Assembly (NCBI RefSeq): GCF_006381105.1
Contig: NZ_VDET01000002.1
Span: 713,546-777,545, forward strand
Length of the DNA: 64,000 nt
Source: Flavicella sediminum
GTDB taxonomy: Bacteria; Bacteroidota; Bacteroidia; Flavobacteriales; Flavobacteriaceae
Reading direction: 5' to 3'
Numbering within the stretch: the first letter of the stretch is position 1; the number at the start of each line of letters is the position of its first letter. Below, in pieces: positions 10,168 to 18,794 of this stretch. The position numbers were made by a program, and so were the translations under genes. The notes beneath the pieces were generated by a model that worked only from the letters and a program-made list of their open reading frames with translations, was not told where the DNA came from and searched no databases.

Positions 10168-10256
10168 TTTCGATAATTTTCTTATAGCAAATGTAGACAA
10201 GTACAAAAACGAGTACAGTAACAAAAGTCACATAAAAGACTAAATTGTATTATTTT

Positions 10257-11924
10257 TCATCTTACAATTATATTTCCTTCTAAAACAGACGAATTTTGAT
10301 CTTCTTGTAAAATGGTAACTCGGACTCTAGCTGTATCGTCTCTTTCCGCAAATTTTCTTGCATTGAAAGTCAGCATCGTTTTTTCGAATGGCGCCAAAAT
10401 CGGAACTATACCTTTGATAAGTTCTTTCCATGTACCCTCTTTTAAATATTCAATCTTCATCTTTGAAGGCTCCGAATATACTTGTCCAAAATTTTGGACT
10501 TCAATTTCGACTTTCCAATTGTGTTTACTTACGCCATTTAAGACAGGGAATTTAGCCGACAAAGCTTGCATTTTATAATTTACCCATGGAAGACGCGCAT
10601 AACCAAAAAGTAATTTTCCATTCTTCGTTTTTCCTAATAATTTCCCTGTGAAGTTTTCTTTCGTCAATCCATTGCCTTTGGCATTGAAAACCAAGACTAG
10701 ATCATTTTCTAACTTTATTGTCTTTTTTATTTTCGAACCTCTTCCATAATTCACTTCTTCTGAAGCTCCAAAACGAAGTGACTTTAAATCTAAATCTTTG
10801 TGTGCATTGAAATTCTTTTCTGATTTTATTAAAACCTCGATACTCTTTGTGGAAGCATCCACCTTTTCTTTATTCAAAACTGTTAATAAACGACCAACAG
10901 TAAAAGGAATTCCAATATTTTTAGAACTATGGCTGTCACTTCCTTTGTCTTGTTTTTTTATGGTATCTGCCACAGCAAAATTTACTTGATAAGCACGTCC
11001 ATATTCATCTTGTAACACTTTCATACGCTCAAATTTATACCAATCTTCAACTTGTCCATTTTCATAACGAGCAATTCCCGGCATATAAGCTTCACCAGTA
11101 TCTTCTTTCCAATTGATTCCGTCTTTTGAGCGTAAATAATAAGCAATACGTCCCATCCAGTCATTTACGACCATATGGTACTGAATATTTGTTCTCCAAA
11201 CCACAGGATCTTCATAATGCCCTTCATAAGGTGGATAGGTACTTTTTTCGCTAACTTGGTAATATGGAGGCAAACCTGATTCACTGAAATAAACTTCACC
11301 ACCACGACAAACCATCAAATAAGATCCATCTTCACGTTGTGCAAAAGTGTTATTTGTCACATGATCTACAATAGCACGCTCTCTTTGGTCAAAAGTAAAT
11401 TTTTGATATTCCCAAGGTCCGTCTAAGCTGGCTGACAAATAACCGCCACCATTTACATATATAAAATAACGCCCGTCTTTCAATTTATAAACTTCAGGAT
11501 TGTGTCCTTTTCCAATGACTTCTTTAGGAGTAAAAGGTCCCATTGAACTTTCAGAAACAGCATGTACCACTTCAGATCGAGGCCACTCCATATGTCCTTT
11601 TTCAGAATCTTCACGCCAACGACATAAATACTGGTGGTACTTTCCGTTGGCATCTTTTAGTATATTCCCTCCCCAATAAGACCAAGTTGTATCTTCAATT
11701 CCATTTTGAATATATCTTGGTTTTACTGCTTTTGCTCCCCAAGTATCATGACTTAATTCACCCATAGCTGGCATGGGTAAAAAACGATCCATTAATCGTC
11801 CACCAAAAACCAATCCTTCCCAATGTTCAGGTCTAGAACGCTCAACATCCTGCGCTTGTATTTTGCCTATAAAAAGGAAAACAACCAATGCAATTACTAT
11901 TTTCAATTGTTCTTTTTTCTTCAT
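10257..11924 (-). CDS. Secreted GH43/GH117-like five-bladed propeller glycosidase
   Basis: A 555-residue secreted protein (signal peptide ending IGKIQAQ). The body reads as a five-bladed beta-propeller of the GH43/GH117 type. Repeated blade motifs are seen, such as YWGGNILKDANGKYHQYLC, GHNPEVYKLKDGRYFIYV and YEDPVVWRTNIQYHMVVND. Acidic residues in the DTTW, HNPEV and YEDPV segments are candidate catalytic carboxylates. About 200 C-terminal residues form a beta-rich module (FGQVYSEPSKMKIEYL). It heads block B and is divergent from the TPR regulator at 12181. I could not place it in a numbered family with certainty. A role as exo-glycosidase in the same pathway is inferred from fold and context. 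Confidence 0.7.
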   Translation of the reverse strand: MKKKEQLKIVIALVVFLFIGKIQAQDVERSRPEHWEGLVFGGRLMDRFLPMPAMGELSHDTWGAKAVKPRYIQNGIEDTTWSYWGGNILKDANGKYHQYLCRWREDSEKGHMEWPRSEVVHAVSESSMGPFTPKEVIGKGHNPEVYKLKDGRYFIYVNGGGYLSASLDGPWEYQKFTFDQRERAIVDHVTNNTFAQREDGSYLMVCRGGEVYFSESGLPPYYQVSEKSTYPPYEGHYEDPVVWRTNIQYHMVVNDWMGRIAYYLRSKDGINWKEDTGEAYMPGIARYENGQVEDWYKFERMKVLQDEYGRAYQVNFAVADTIKKQDKGSDSHSSKNIGIPFTVGRLLTVLNKEKVDASTKSIEVLIKSEKNFNAHKDLDLKSLRFGASEEVNYGRGSKIKKTIKLENDLVLVFNAKGNGLTKENFTGKLLGKTKNGKLLFGYARLPWVNYKMQALSAKFPVLNGVSKHNWKVEIEVQNFGQVYSEPSKMKIEYLKEGTWKELIKGIVPILAPFEKTMLTFNARKFAERDDTARVRVTILQEDQNSSVLEGNIIVR

Positions 11925-12180
11925 TTTATATTTTAATTAATTTTGATTGCCATTGTATCATTTCTCTAAAAATTGATATTTATATGCTCTATGATATTCT
12001 TTTGAAAATCATTTTGAACGCCAACAAATATCGTTTTAAAAAGCCTTAAAAATCAATTTACCACCTTAGCATAAACATAGCAATGAGCAATTTTCACTCA
12101 TTTTTAAACACAGCATTAAAGATAAAGAAGTACTTTTATCATAGGCGTTATCAGCGGCATATACAATTACAAATCTTTCA

Positions 12181-13752
12181 ATGAAGACATTTTTAAAAAA
12201 ATACATCTTACAAATTGGCCTATTAACACTAATTTTATGTTTCGCGAAAAACAATCTTTACGCACAACAAAAAAAAGACAGTGTCCGTACCAAACTAGAA
12301 TTAAAAATTTTGAAAGCCTTAGAAAATAAGGACACTTTAGAAATCATTAATTCAAAACTAGATCTTGTACAGCATTTTTCAGGAATTGGTTTGTACAGCC
12401 ATAGCTATGATGAAATTTGGACATTGCTTGCCATGGTAGAATCTCCGAAATACACCATTCAAAAAACTGAAATTTTATACAGACTTATTACCCTTTATAT
12501 GGTTTTGGAACACTATGAAAAAGCAGAAGAAAGCTATCAAAAAGCGAAAAAACTAGCCTTAGATCAAATTACAGATAAACAAACACAAATAGAATTACTC
12601 GCCAAATTATATACAAAAGGTGCTTGGATTCAACTAGAGGCTCACAAAAATTACTCAAAGGCCGAGCAACTAGCGCTAAAAAGCATCACCTATAGCAAAC
12701 AATTAGAAAACTATAAAATTGCCGTTCATTATGGTCAATTACATCTTTCGCAAGTTTACTTAAACATGGGCGACTTAGCAAAAGCTAAAGCTTATCTTTT
12801 TAAAGTTAACGATGCCTATCCTTTACCCTTACAACCCATTCACGGTTTGTTATACGAGCGATTGGGCTTGTATTATAAAATGCAACAGAAACAGGATTCT
12901 GCCATTTATTATTATGAATTGAGTATTGCTGCAATTGACACCTATAATATTCATGCGGATAAAAAATTGCAGACTTTAAAAAACCTTTCAAAAATATATT
13001 CTCAAAAAGGGAATTACTCAAAAGCTTACCAAAAACTAACAGAGGCCTTTGCTTTAAGCGACCAATTATTTAACAGCAATAAATCGCAAAACAAGGAACT
13101 TTTTGAAATAAAGAATAAATATGAAATTCAACTTCAAAAACATAAAAACGAATTGCAAAAACAACGTCTTAGCTCATTAGAAAGAGAGCAATTATTCTGG
13201 CGTTTTAAAATAGTACTAATCATTACTGTTTTAAGTAGTTTTTTCGGCTTTGTATTTTATCACTTCAAAAGAAAAAATAAAATTAAAATCGTACAACAGC
13301 AACTTGAACTTCAAAAAAAAGAAGAAATTCTTGAATTGAAAAACAAAGAACTTTTGACCTCGGCTACCCAATTATTGGAACGAGATTCCTTGCAAACTGA
13401 AATTAAAAAACAGCTAGACAAGTTAAGCGTAAAAGGTGACAATATAGCCATTGTAAAAGAATTAAAAAGCTCGCTAAAAATTAATACAAATACCAAATGG
13501 AAGGAATTTGAATCGCATTTCACCTCTGTAAACGATGGTTTTTACACTTCCTTAAAATCAAAATTCCCGTTACTGACACCAACCGATTTAAAAATGTGTG
13601 CTTTTATAAAACTAGGTTTTAGCAGCAAAGACATGTCGCAAATTATGGGTTTAAGTGTTGAAGGAATTAATACTTCGAGAAGCAGATTGCGCAAAAAGAT
13701 GCAACTTCCAAGAAAAACGATTCTTACCGAATTTTTACAAGCAATTCAATAA
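12181..13752 (+). CDS. TPR-transmembrane-HTH regulator (first copy)
   Basis: A 523-residue one-component regulator. It has an N-terminal signal or anchor segment (YILQIGLLTLILCFA), TPR-like helical repeats over residues about 60-310 (for example YEKAEESYQKAKKLA and DLAKAKAYLFKVNDA), one membrane helix near 342-360 (FKIVLIITVLSSFFGFVFY), a coiled-coil stretch (residues 365-420), and a C-terminal LuxR/GerE-like helix-turn-helix (LTPTDLKMCAFIKLGFSSKD, then GLSVEGINTSRSRLRKKM). The layout implies periplasmic TPR sensing and cytoplasmic DNA binding. It diverges from the GH43/GH117-like gene at 11924 and is paralogous in architecture to 38215-39873. The target is likely block B. Confidence 0.88.
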   Translation: MKTFLKKYILQIGLLTLILCFAKNNLYAQQKKDSVRTKLELKILKALENKDTLEIINSKLDLVQHFSGIGLYSHSYDEIWTLLAMVESPKYTIQKTEILYRLITLYMVLEHYEKAEESYQKAKKLALDQITDKQTQIELLAKLYTKGAWIQLEAHKNYSKAEQLALKSITYSKQLENYKIAVHYGQLHLSQVYLNMGDLAKAKAYLFKVNDAYPLPLQPIHGLLYERLGLYYKMQQKQDSAIYYYELSIAAIDTYNIHADKKLQTLKNLSKIYSQKGNYSKAYQKLTEAFALSDQLFNSNKSQNKELFEIKNKYEIQLQKHKNELQKQRLSSLEREQLFWRFKIVLIITVLSSFFGFVFYHFKRKNKIKIVQQQLELQKKEEILELKNKELLTSATQLLERDSLQTEIKKQLDKLSVKGDNIAIVKELKSSLKINTNTKWKEFESHFTSVNDGFYTSLKSKFPLLTPTDLKMCAFIKLGFSSKDMSQIMGLSVEGINTSRSRLRKKMQLPRKTILTEFLQAIQ

Positions 13753-13780
13753 ATGTCAAGCGCTAGCATAAAAAAATGAA

Positions 13781-13817
13781 ATATTGAATGTGTTGATTTT
13801 TTTAAACACATTCAATA
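13781..13817. terminator. Hairpin between convergent genes
   Basis: A 14-bp perfect inverted repeat (ATATTGAATGTGTT at 13781-13794, complement at 13804-13817) with a T-rich 9-base loop follows the TPR regulator stop by 28 bases. It lies between that gene and the convergent GH3 gene. It may end the plus-strand transcript. It lacks a trailing T-run, so strength is uncertain. Confidence 0.5.
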
Positions 13818-14011
13818 TTCAAGCCTTCTACCTTCAACAGAAATAAACCAAACTATGCACTTTTTGAAGAAAAAAAATTCGCCCAAGAAAATGACATACA
13901 TTATAGCTATTTCTGCCTATAGTGAGAATTTCGTTGGCTAGAGGCTTAGAAAAAAAGGAACCTAAACCTACCAAGCCAACCAATAACTAATATAATCCGT
14001 TTCTGAAATCC

Positions 14012-16588
14012 TTAACTAGACTTTCTAATTATTTCAGAGATTGTAAACGCAGGCTTTTCTCCAGGTGGTATAATTTTCACAGACTCATGTACTACCTGCC
14101 CCTTTCTTGTTTTAATTCTTAATCGCACTGGCTTTCCATATTCTGGAGGAATAGGGATTTTAATTTTTAATTTTCTTTGATTATTCAAAATCGTGTAGGT
14201 TTTAATAGCATTACCCGCCATAAAAGTTTCTACAATAGCTTCTTTTGAAGCCGATTTAAAACGCAACTCAGCATCCCAAGTATTCACATAAAATCCTGGA
14301 TCTACAAAGGTAATTTCATATTCTACCCATTCGGAATTATCTGCTTTTATGCTTCCTGAGGAACCCATTTCAGTTTTATTTTTATACAAATAATCCCAAT
14401 TCAATCCATGCTTCTTAGGGTCAAATTTATAAAAGGCACTTTTTTGCCCTACTTTAATTTTCGGAACAATTCCTCCTTTTACTTTCACCTTTTCAACAGC
14501 GGTAATATTGTCACTTGCATTTCCTACTAAAATTTCAAATTTACCTTCTTCAACAGTATATTGCTCTTTAGTTATATTGTAATACGTAAATGCTTCGTAA
14601 GGAATTTTAATTTCAATAGACTTTGACTGTCCAGCTTTTACAGCTACTTTCTGAAAACCTTTCAATGCTTTTTTAGGTGTTTTTTGAGAGGACTTTACAT
14701 CTTTGACATAAACCTGAATTACTTCTTCACCATCCTCTTTACCAATATTTTTAACATTTGCAGTAATCGTTAAAAACTCCGACGGATTTAACGTTTTCTT
14801 ATCTAAGGAAACGTTATTGATCTCAAAATCTGTATAACTCAAACCAAACCCAAAAGGATACAATGGCTTTCCTTCAAAATACATATAGGTTCTACCTTCT
14901 TGAATGTGATAATTCTCAAAATCGGGTAAGTCATTCACCGATTTATACCAAGTCGTATTCAATTTCCCACTTGGATTTACATTTCCAAACAATACATTAG
15001 CCAATGCATTTCCTTGCTCTTGTCCATTCGCCCAAGCACAAATTATTCCAGGTACATTTTTTTGTTCCCAACCAATTTCTGTGGATCCGCTTGGAATGAC
15101 AGCCAAAATGACATTTTTATTAACTTTTCGAATCGCCTTAATCAACTCATGCTGGTTCCCAGGTAATTTTAAGGACATACGATCTGTATTCTCAGTTGAA
15201 GTATCTTCATCATTTCCAACTACCAAAACTACATAATTCGATTTTTTTGCCAAGGCTACAGCTTCCTTTATTTTTTGAGTATCGTCCACACCTTCTTTGA
15301 TAGAACATCCCTCAGCATAAGACACCTTGCCTTTTGCTACATTTTTAATTCCTTGTAAAGGAGAGACTTTTGATTTAGGATTCCCAGAATAAATCCCCAT
15401 CCAACACCTGTTCGCAAAAGGCCCAATAACTGCTAAATCCTCAATATCTTTTTTTAATGGTAAAATATTCTTTTCGTTTTTCAACAAAACTATCGTCTGC
15501 TCAGCAGCCTTTAAAGCCAAATTTTTATGTGCGTCGCATTCTAAAACACTGGTAGGAATTTGAGAATAAGGATTCAATTTTGGATCGTCAAAATCACCAA
15601 TCATAAAACGCAATCTCAACAATCGTCGGACAGTAATATCTAATTCAGCTTCTGTAATCAACCCTTGCTCTAAAGCACTAGGTAATGCCTCCACAAAAGG
15701 AGCTTTTTTAACCTTATTTCGAAAACACTCTTGATCTACACCTGCTTTTATTGCCATTGCAGCGGCTTCTTCTTGAGTTTTGGCATATTTCATGCGCTTC
15801 TCAATGCCCTGTATTGCAGCCCAATCTGCAATCACATAACCTTCAAATCCCCATTCTTTTCTTAAAACATCGTTGACCAACCAATCATCCGCAGAACAAG
15901 GAACCCCATTTAGTCCATTTAAGGCAGTCATGATGCCGGTTGCCTTTTCATCAATTATACAGGTTTTGTATGCTGGAAAATAATATTCATACAAGTCTTT
16001 CTTCCCAATATAAGACTGTTTAATTTCTCTCTTATTCTCTATATTATTTGCGACATAATGCTTTACTGTGGTCACTGCTTTGATATACTTTGGATCATTC
16101 CCTTGCATCCCTCGGATATACATACGTGCAATTTCAGACATTAAAAAAGGATCCTCACTGTAACATTCCTCATTTCTACCCCACCTTGGATCTCTAGCCA
16201 TATTTACAGTTGGAGAAAACATCATTACTTCTTTTTTACCCGCATTTTTTAGAGCTCTCGCTTCATTAGAAATTGCAGTTGCTACATCATACATTAAATC
16301 CGGGTTCCAGCTTGCTCCCATAGCATTGTTCTGAGGAAACTGGGTACAATTCCAACTAATGATTCCATGAAGTGCTTCCCCATACCATTCAAAATAGGGA
16401 ATTCCTAATCTTTTAATTTCAGGAATTCTAGAGCCACAGTAATTGATTTTTTCTTCTAAAGTTAATTTAGATAATAGGTCATCAATACGAGTATCGAGAT
16501 TTGCATTGGAATTTCTCCAAGTTTGCGAGTTTGCTAAATTCCCTATAATTAGGAAAAATAGAATCAAATGATTTGTTATAATTTTCAT
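14012..16588 (-). CDS. Secreted GH3 beta-glycosidase (beta-glucosidase/beta-xylosidase type)
   Basis: An 858-residue retaining exo-beta-glycosidase. A signal peptide ends near NLANSQ. The GH3 N-domain begins at WRNSNANLDTRIDDLLSKLT, with ARDPRWGRNEECYSEDP (131-147) and KHYVANN (176-182). The nucleophile region GYVIADWAAIQ gives predicted Asp255. The GH3 C-domain, an FnIII-like domain (YPFGFGLSYTDFEI) and a C-terminal beta-sandwich of about 130 residues follow. The last of these (FVDPGFYVNTWDAELRFKS) resembles a carbohydrate-binding or galactose-binding module. The sequence is closest in style to bacterial beta-xylosidase/beta-glucosidase GH3 proteins. It forms a single-gene block and is divergent from the winged-helix regulator at 16839. 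The sugar released is not known. Confidence 0.92.
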   Translation of the reverse strand: MKIITNHLILFFLIIGNLANSQTWRNSNANLDTRIDDLLSKLTLEEKINYCGSRIPEIKRLGIPYFEWYGEALHGIISWNCTQFPQNNAMGASWNPDLMYDVATAISNEARALKNAGKKEVMMFSPTVNMARDPRWGRNEECYSEDPFLMSEIARMYIRGMQGNDPKYIKAVTTVKHYVANNIENKREIKQSYIGKKDLYEYYFPAYKTCIIDEKATGIMTALNGLNGVPCSADDWLVNDVLRKEWGFEGYVIADWAAIQGIEKRMKYAKTQEEAAAMAIKAGVDQECFRNKVKKAPFVEALPSALEQGLITEAELDITVRRLLRLRFMIGDFDDPKLNPYSQIPTSVLECDAHKNLALKAAEQTIVLLKNEKNILPLKKDIEDLAVIGPFANRCWMGIYSGNPKSKVSPLQGIKNVAKGKVSYAEGCSIKEGVDDTQKIKEAVALAKKSNYVVLVVGNDEDTSTENTDRMSLKLPGNQHELIKAIRKVNKNVILAVIPSGSTEIGWEQKNVPGIICAWANGQEQGNALANVLFGNVNPSGKLNTTWYKSVNDLPDFENYHIQEGRTYMYFEGKPLYPFGFGLSYTDFEINNVSLDKKTLNPSEFLTITANVKNIGKEDGEEVIQVYVKDVKSSQKTPKKALKGFQKVAVKAGQSKSIEIKIPYEAFTYYNITKEQYTVEEGKFEILVGNASDNITAVEKVKVKGGIVPKIKVGQKSAFYKFDPKKHGLNWDYLYKNKTEMGSSGSIKADNSEWVEYEITFVDPGFYVNTWDAELRFKSASKEAIVETFMAGNAIKTYTILNNQRKLKIKIPIPPEYGKPVRLRIKTRKGQVVHESVKIIPPGEKPAFTISEIIRKSS

Positions 16589-16686
16589 TTTAGGAATATT
16601 TTATCGATTACAATGAGAACAAGTTTACAAAGCTTTGAAAGTCTTCTATAAAATTTCATTAGAAAAACTGTATTCACAACTGTCAT

Positions 16687-16696
16687 TTAACCGTTA
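16687..16696. promoter_or_regulatory. Candidate operator: TTTAACCGTTAAA palindrome
   Basis: The divergent gap between GH3 (start 16588) and the winged-helix regulator (start 16839) contains TTTAACCGTTAAA at 16686-16698, a perfect odd palindrome. The inner 10-mer TTAACCGTTA reappears, in reverse complement, at 50834-50843 in front of the paralogous regulator. This makes it a candidate binding site of that regulator family. The functional role is inference. Confidence 0.4.
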
Positions 16697-16838
16697 AACA
16701 CAAATCATGACTCACTAATTATCAATACACTAAAAACAAAAACCACTATTCCTTCAAATTTGGACTGAAAATATAGTTTTCAAAAAAACAGCTTCCTTTC
16801 CTTTCTATTACCAACTTCAAATTCTATTTTTGAAAAGG

Positions 16839-18014
16839 ATGATTTCAATAGAAAAACGAAAAGAAATATACGAAGCATTAAACCGAATTCAAGGACATGA
16901 GCTGTTCAAACGCTCGTCTACTTATTCCTCTTTATTGACCTATTTGGTTGAAAAAGCTCTCGTTGGAGAAGATTTAAAAGAATACACCATTGGAACTGAT
17001 TTATTTGGAGAGAATTATGAAAACGATAAAAATTATGGAACTGTTCGTTCAAAGATGTATAAGCTGCGTGAGAAACTCTCGAAATATTACGAAAATGATG
17101 GCAAGAAGGAACTTTTAATATTTGACATCAAAAAAGGGCAATACAATTTAACTTTTTTATCTGCTGATACTTATTTTGAATCAAAACCGAGAAAAGGCGA
17201 AAATTTAATCATCCCCATAAAACATCTTAAGATCGCTCTTGCTTTGCTTCTAATTGCCGTATTTTCCTTTTTTATTGTAAGAACTCTTATTACAAAACCA
17301 ACATTTATTTGGGAGGCTTATTTTGAAAAAAAAGCAGAAAACTTGTTAATCATTTCTGATCAATTCATTGTTTATGAAAAAATGAAAGACGGGAAAATGT
17401 ATGGAGTTTCATACCCAGAAATAAACAACTATAAGGACCTAATACAATACACACAAGAACATCCGAACAAAGATTTAAAAATAACAGATTATACTTTGAT
17501 GTCTAAAATGGCACCTTATACTGTTAAAACATTAAGTAAGTGGTTTGATTTTAATGATAATGACTTTCATCTTCAACTGGAGAGTAAACTTAAATATGAA
17601 GATCTACAAAAGTATAATACTATTTTTATTGGTCAGTATAAAACTATGAATCTATCTAAATCTTTATTTCTGAAAGACAGTAAAGTATTTTCAACTTTTA
17701 AAGATGGATTTAAGTATAAAACTGACAGTATTGAAAAATTATACAATACCAAGTTTGGAACGAACCTAAATGTAGAATATGCTATGGTTTCCTACAATAC
17801 TTCAGAAAGCGGCCATAGTGCCTTGTATTTTGTTTCAAACAATGACATTGGCGTACTGGCAACAGTAAGAAAATTCACAAGTAAAATTTGGCTTTCAGAA
17901 TTTCAAAAACAATTACAAGGAACTACTAAACACTTTAATGCTTTATTTGAGGTTCGGGGAATAGAGAGAAATGATTTTAACTGTAAGTTAATGGAACTGG
18001 AAGTGCTTAACTAA
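16839..18014 (+). CDS. Membrane-tethered winged-helix regulator with extracytoplasmic sensor (first copy)
   Basis: About 391 residues. The N-terminal 110 residues form a winged-helix-like domain with the pattern GEDLKEYTIGTDLFGENY, then VRSKMYKLREKLSKYYENDG and FDIKKGQYNLTF. This recalls the helix-turn-helix module at the head of many acidobacterial and myxobacterial proteins. One membrane helix follows (IALALLLIAVFSFFIVRTLI), then about 240 extracytoplasmic residues of unknown fold (IFIGQYKTMNLSKSLF, EYAMVSYNTS, NNDIGVLATVRKFTS). The topology matches ToxR/CadC: DNA binding inside, sensing outside. A TTG at 16830 could also start it; I prefer the ATG. It diverges from the GH3 gene and has a paralogue at 50890-52041. 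Function is inferred from topology and position. Confidence 0.75.
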   Translation: MISIEKRKEIYEALNRIQGHELFKRSSTYSSLLTYLVEKALVGEDLKEYTIGTDLFGENYENDKNYGTVRSKMYKLREKLSKYYENDGKKELLIFDIKKGQYNLTFLSADTYFESKPRKGENLIIPIKHLKIALALLLIAVFSFFIVRTLITKPTFIWEAYFEKKAENLLIISDQFIVYEKMKDGKMYGVSYPEINNYKDLIQYTQEHPNKDLKITDYTLMSKMAPYTVKTLSKWFDFNDNDFHLQLESKLKYEDLQKYNTIFIGQYKTMNLSKSLFLKDSKVFSTFKDGFKYKTDSIEKLYNTKFGTNLNVEYAMVSYNTSESGHSALYFVSNNDIGVLATVRKFTSKIWLSEFQKQLQGTTKHFNALFEVRGIERNDFNCKLMELEVLN

Positions 18015-18093
18015 ATTTTTGAAGCTTGCTTTTTTAGGAATCATACAAATAAACATCTTCAAAACGCCTAACAGGTTTCAATTAACTAGTTTA

Positions 18094-18792
18094 TTATTTT
18101 TTCAAAGCCCACATAGACAAATTATCAAATAAGATATCGGCCCCAGTTATTGTTGGACCAAATTTATTCAATTTAGCATGCCCTATTCCTTCAGATTTTA
18201 GTTGCGCTATTTTATCTCCTACCTTGCATTCTAAAACAGTGCCTTGTTTCGTTATAACCGCATGATACCAGTTCCCTTCTTCAAATTTCATTTTTACGAA
18301 TGATTTTTTAGCATCTAAAAACGCTTTTAATTCCTTTTTTCTTTTAGGATTGTCTTTAATCTGATTTCTAATATTCAAATCCATCGTTCCGGTTTTATCG
18401 TCTTGCACCATAAAACCTCCTTTTGAAAAAGAAGCTCTACAAATGTGACCCGCCCAAACTGATTTGCAATCGCTATCATCCATAACAATATTAAATCGAG
18501 TTCCGCCTTTGAATTGAAAATCAAATTCAATGATCACATCTTTATAATCAAAATGAACTCTAGCAGTAGAACCATGCCCTGCACCTGCTATTTCTTTCGT
18601 CACCCAAACGCCATTTACTTTGCTAAAAGCACCCGTAAATTTTTCATGCACCGTCCATGTTTTGTCGTCTTCAGATTTGTCAAAATTATCAGCGAATAAC
18701 AAATCTCCCTTTTCTACTTTTAAGGGAATAGTTTGAGCATTTACACTTATGAAACCATTTACAAAAAACAGTACTACTAGTAATTTTTTCAT
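18094..18792 (-). CDS. Secreted DUF1080-like (3-keto-disaccharide hydrolase-type) jelly-roll protein
   Basis: A 232-residue secreted protein with a signal peptide (MKKLLVVLFFVNGFISVNAQ). The body looks like a concanavalin-A-like beta-sandwich: LLFADNFDKSEDDKTWTVHE near the N-terminus, a central VIIEFDFQFKGGTRFNIV, and a closing DILFDNLSMWAL. These are features of the DUF1080/3-keto-disaccharide hydrolase group common next to polysaccharide genes. No catalytic residues can be assigned with confidence. It is the last gene of the long block D, with a 2-bp gap after the GH28-like gene. It may be a binding or lyase/hydrolase accessory protein. Confidence 0.6.
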   Translation of the reverse strand: MKKLLVVLFFVNGFISVNAQTIPLKVEKGDLLFADNFDKSEDDKTWTVHEKFTGAFSKVNGVWVTKEIAGAGHGSTARVHFDYKDVIIEFDFQFKGGTRFNIVMDDSDCKSVWAGHICRASFSKGGFMVQDDKTGTMDLNIRNQIKDNPKRKKELKAFLDAKKSFVKMKFEEGNWYHAVITKQGTVLECKVGDKIAQLKSEGIGHAKLNKFGPTITGADILFDNLSMWALKK

Positions 18793-18794
18793 TT

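Noticed and set aside
18016-18064. Terminator after the first winged-helix regulator
   Set aside because: The arms TTTTGAAG/CTTCAAAA are short and 32 bases apart; too weak to call.
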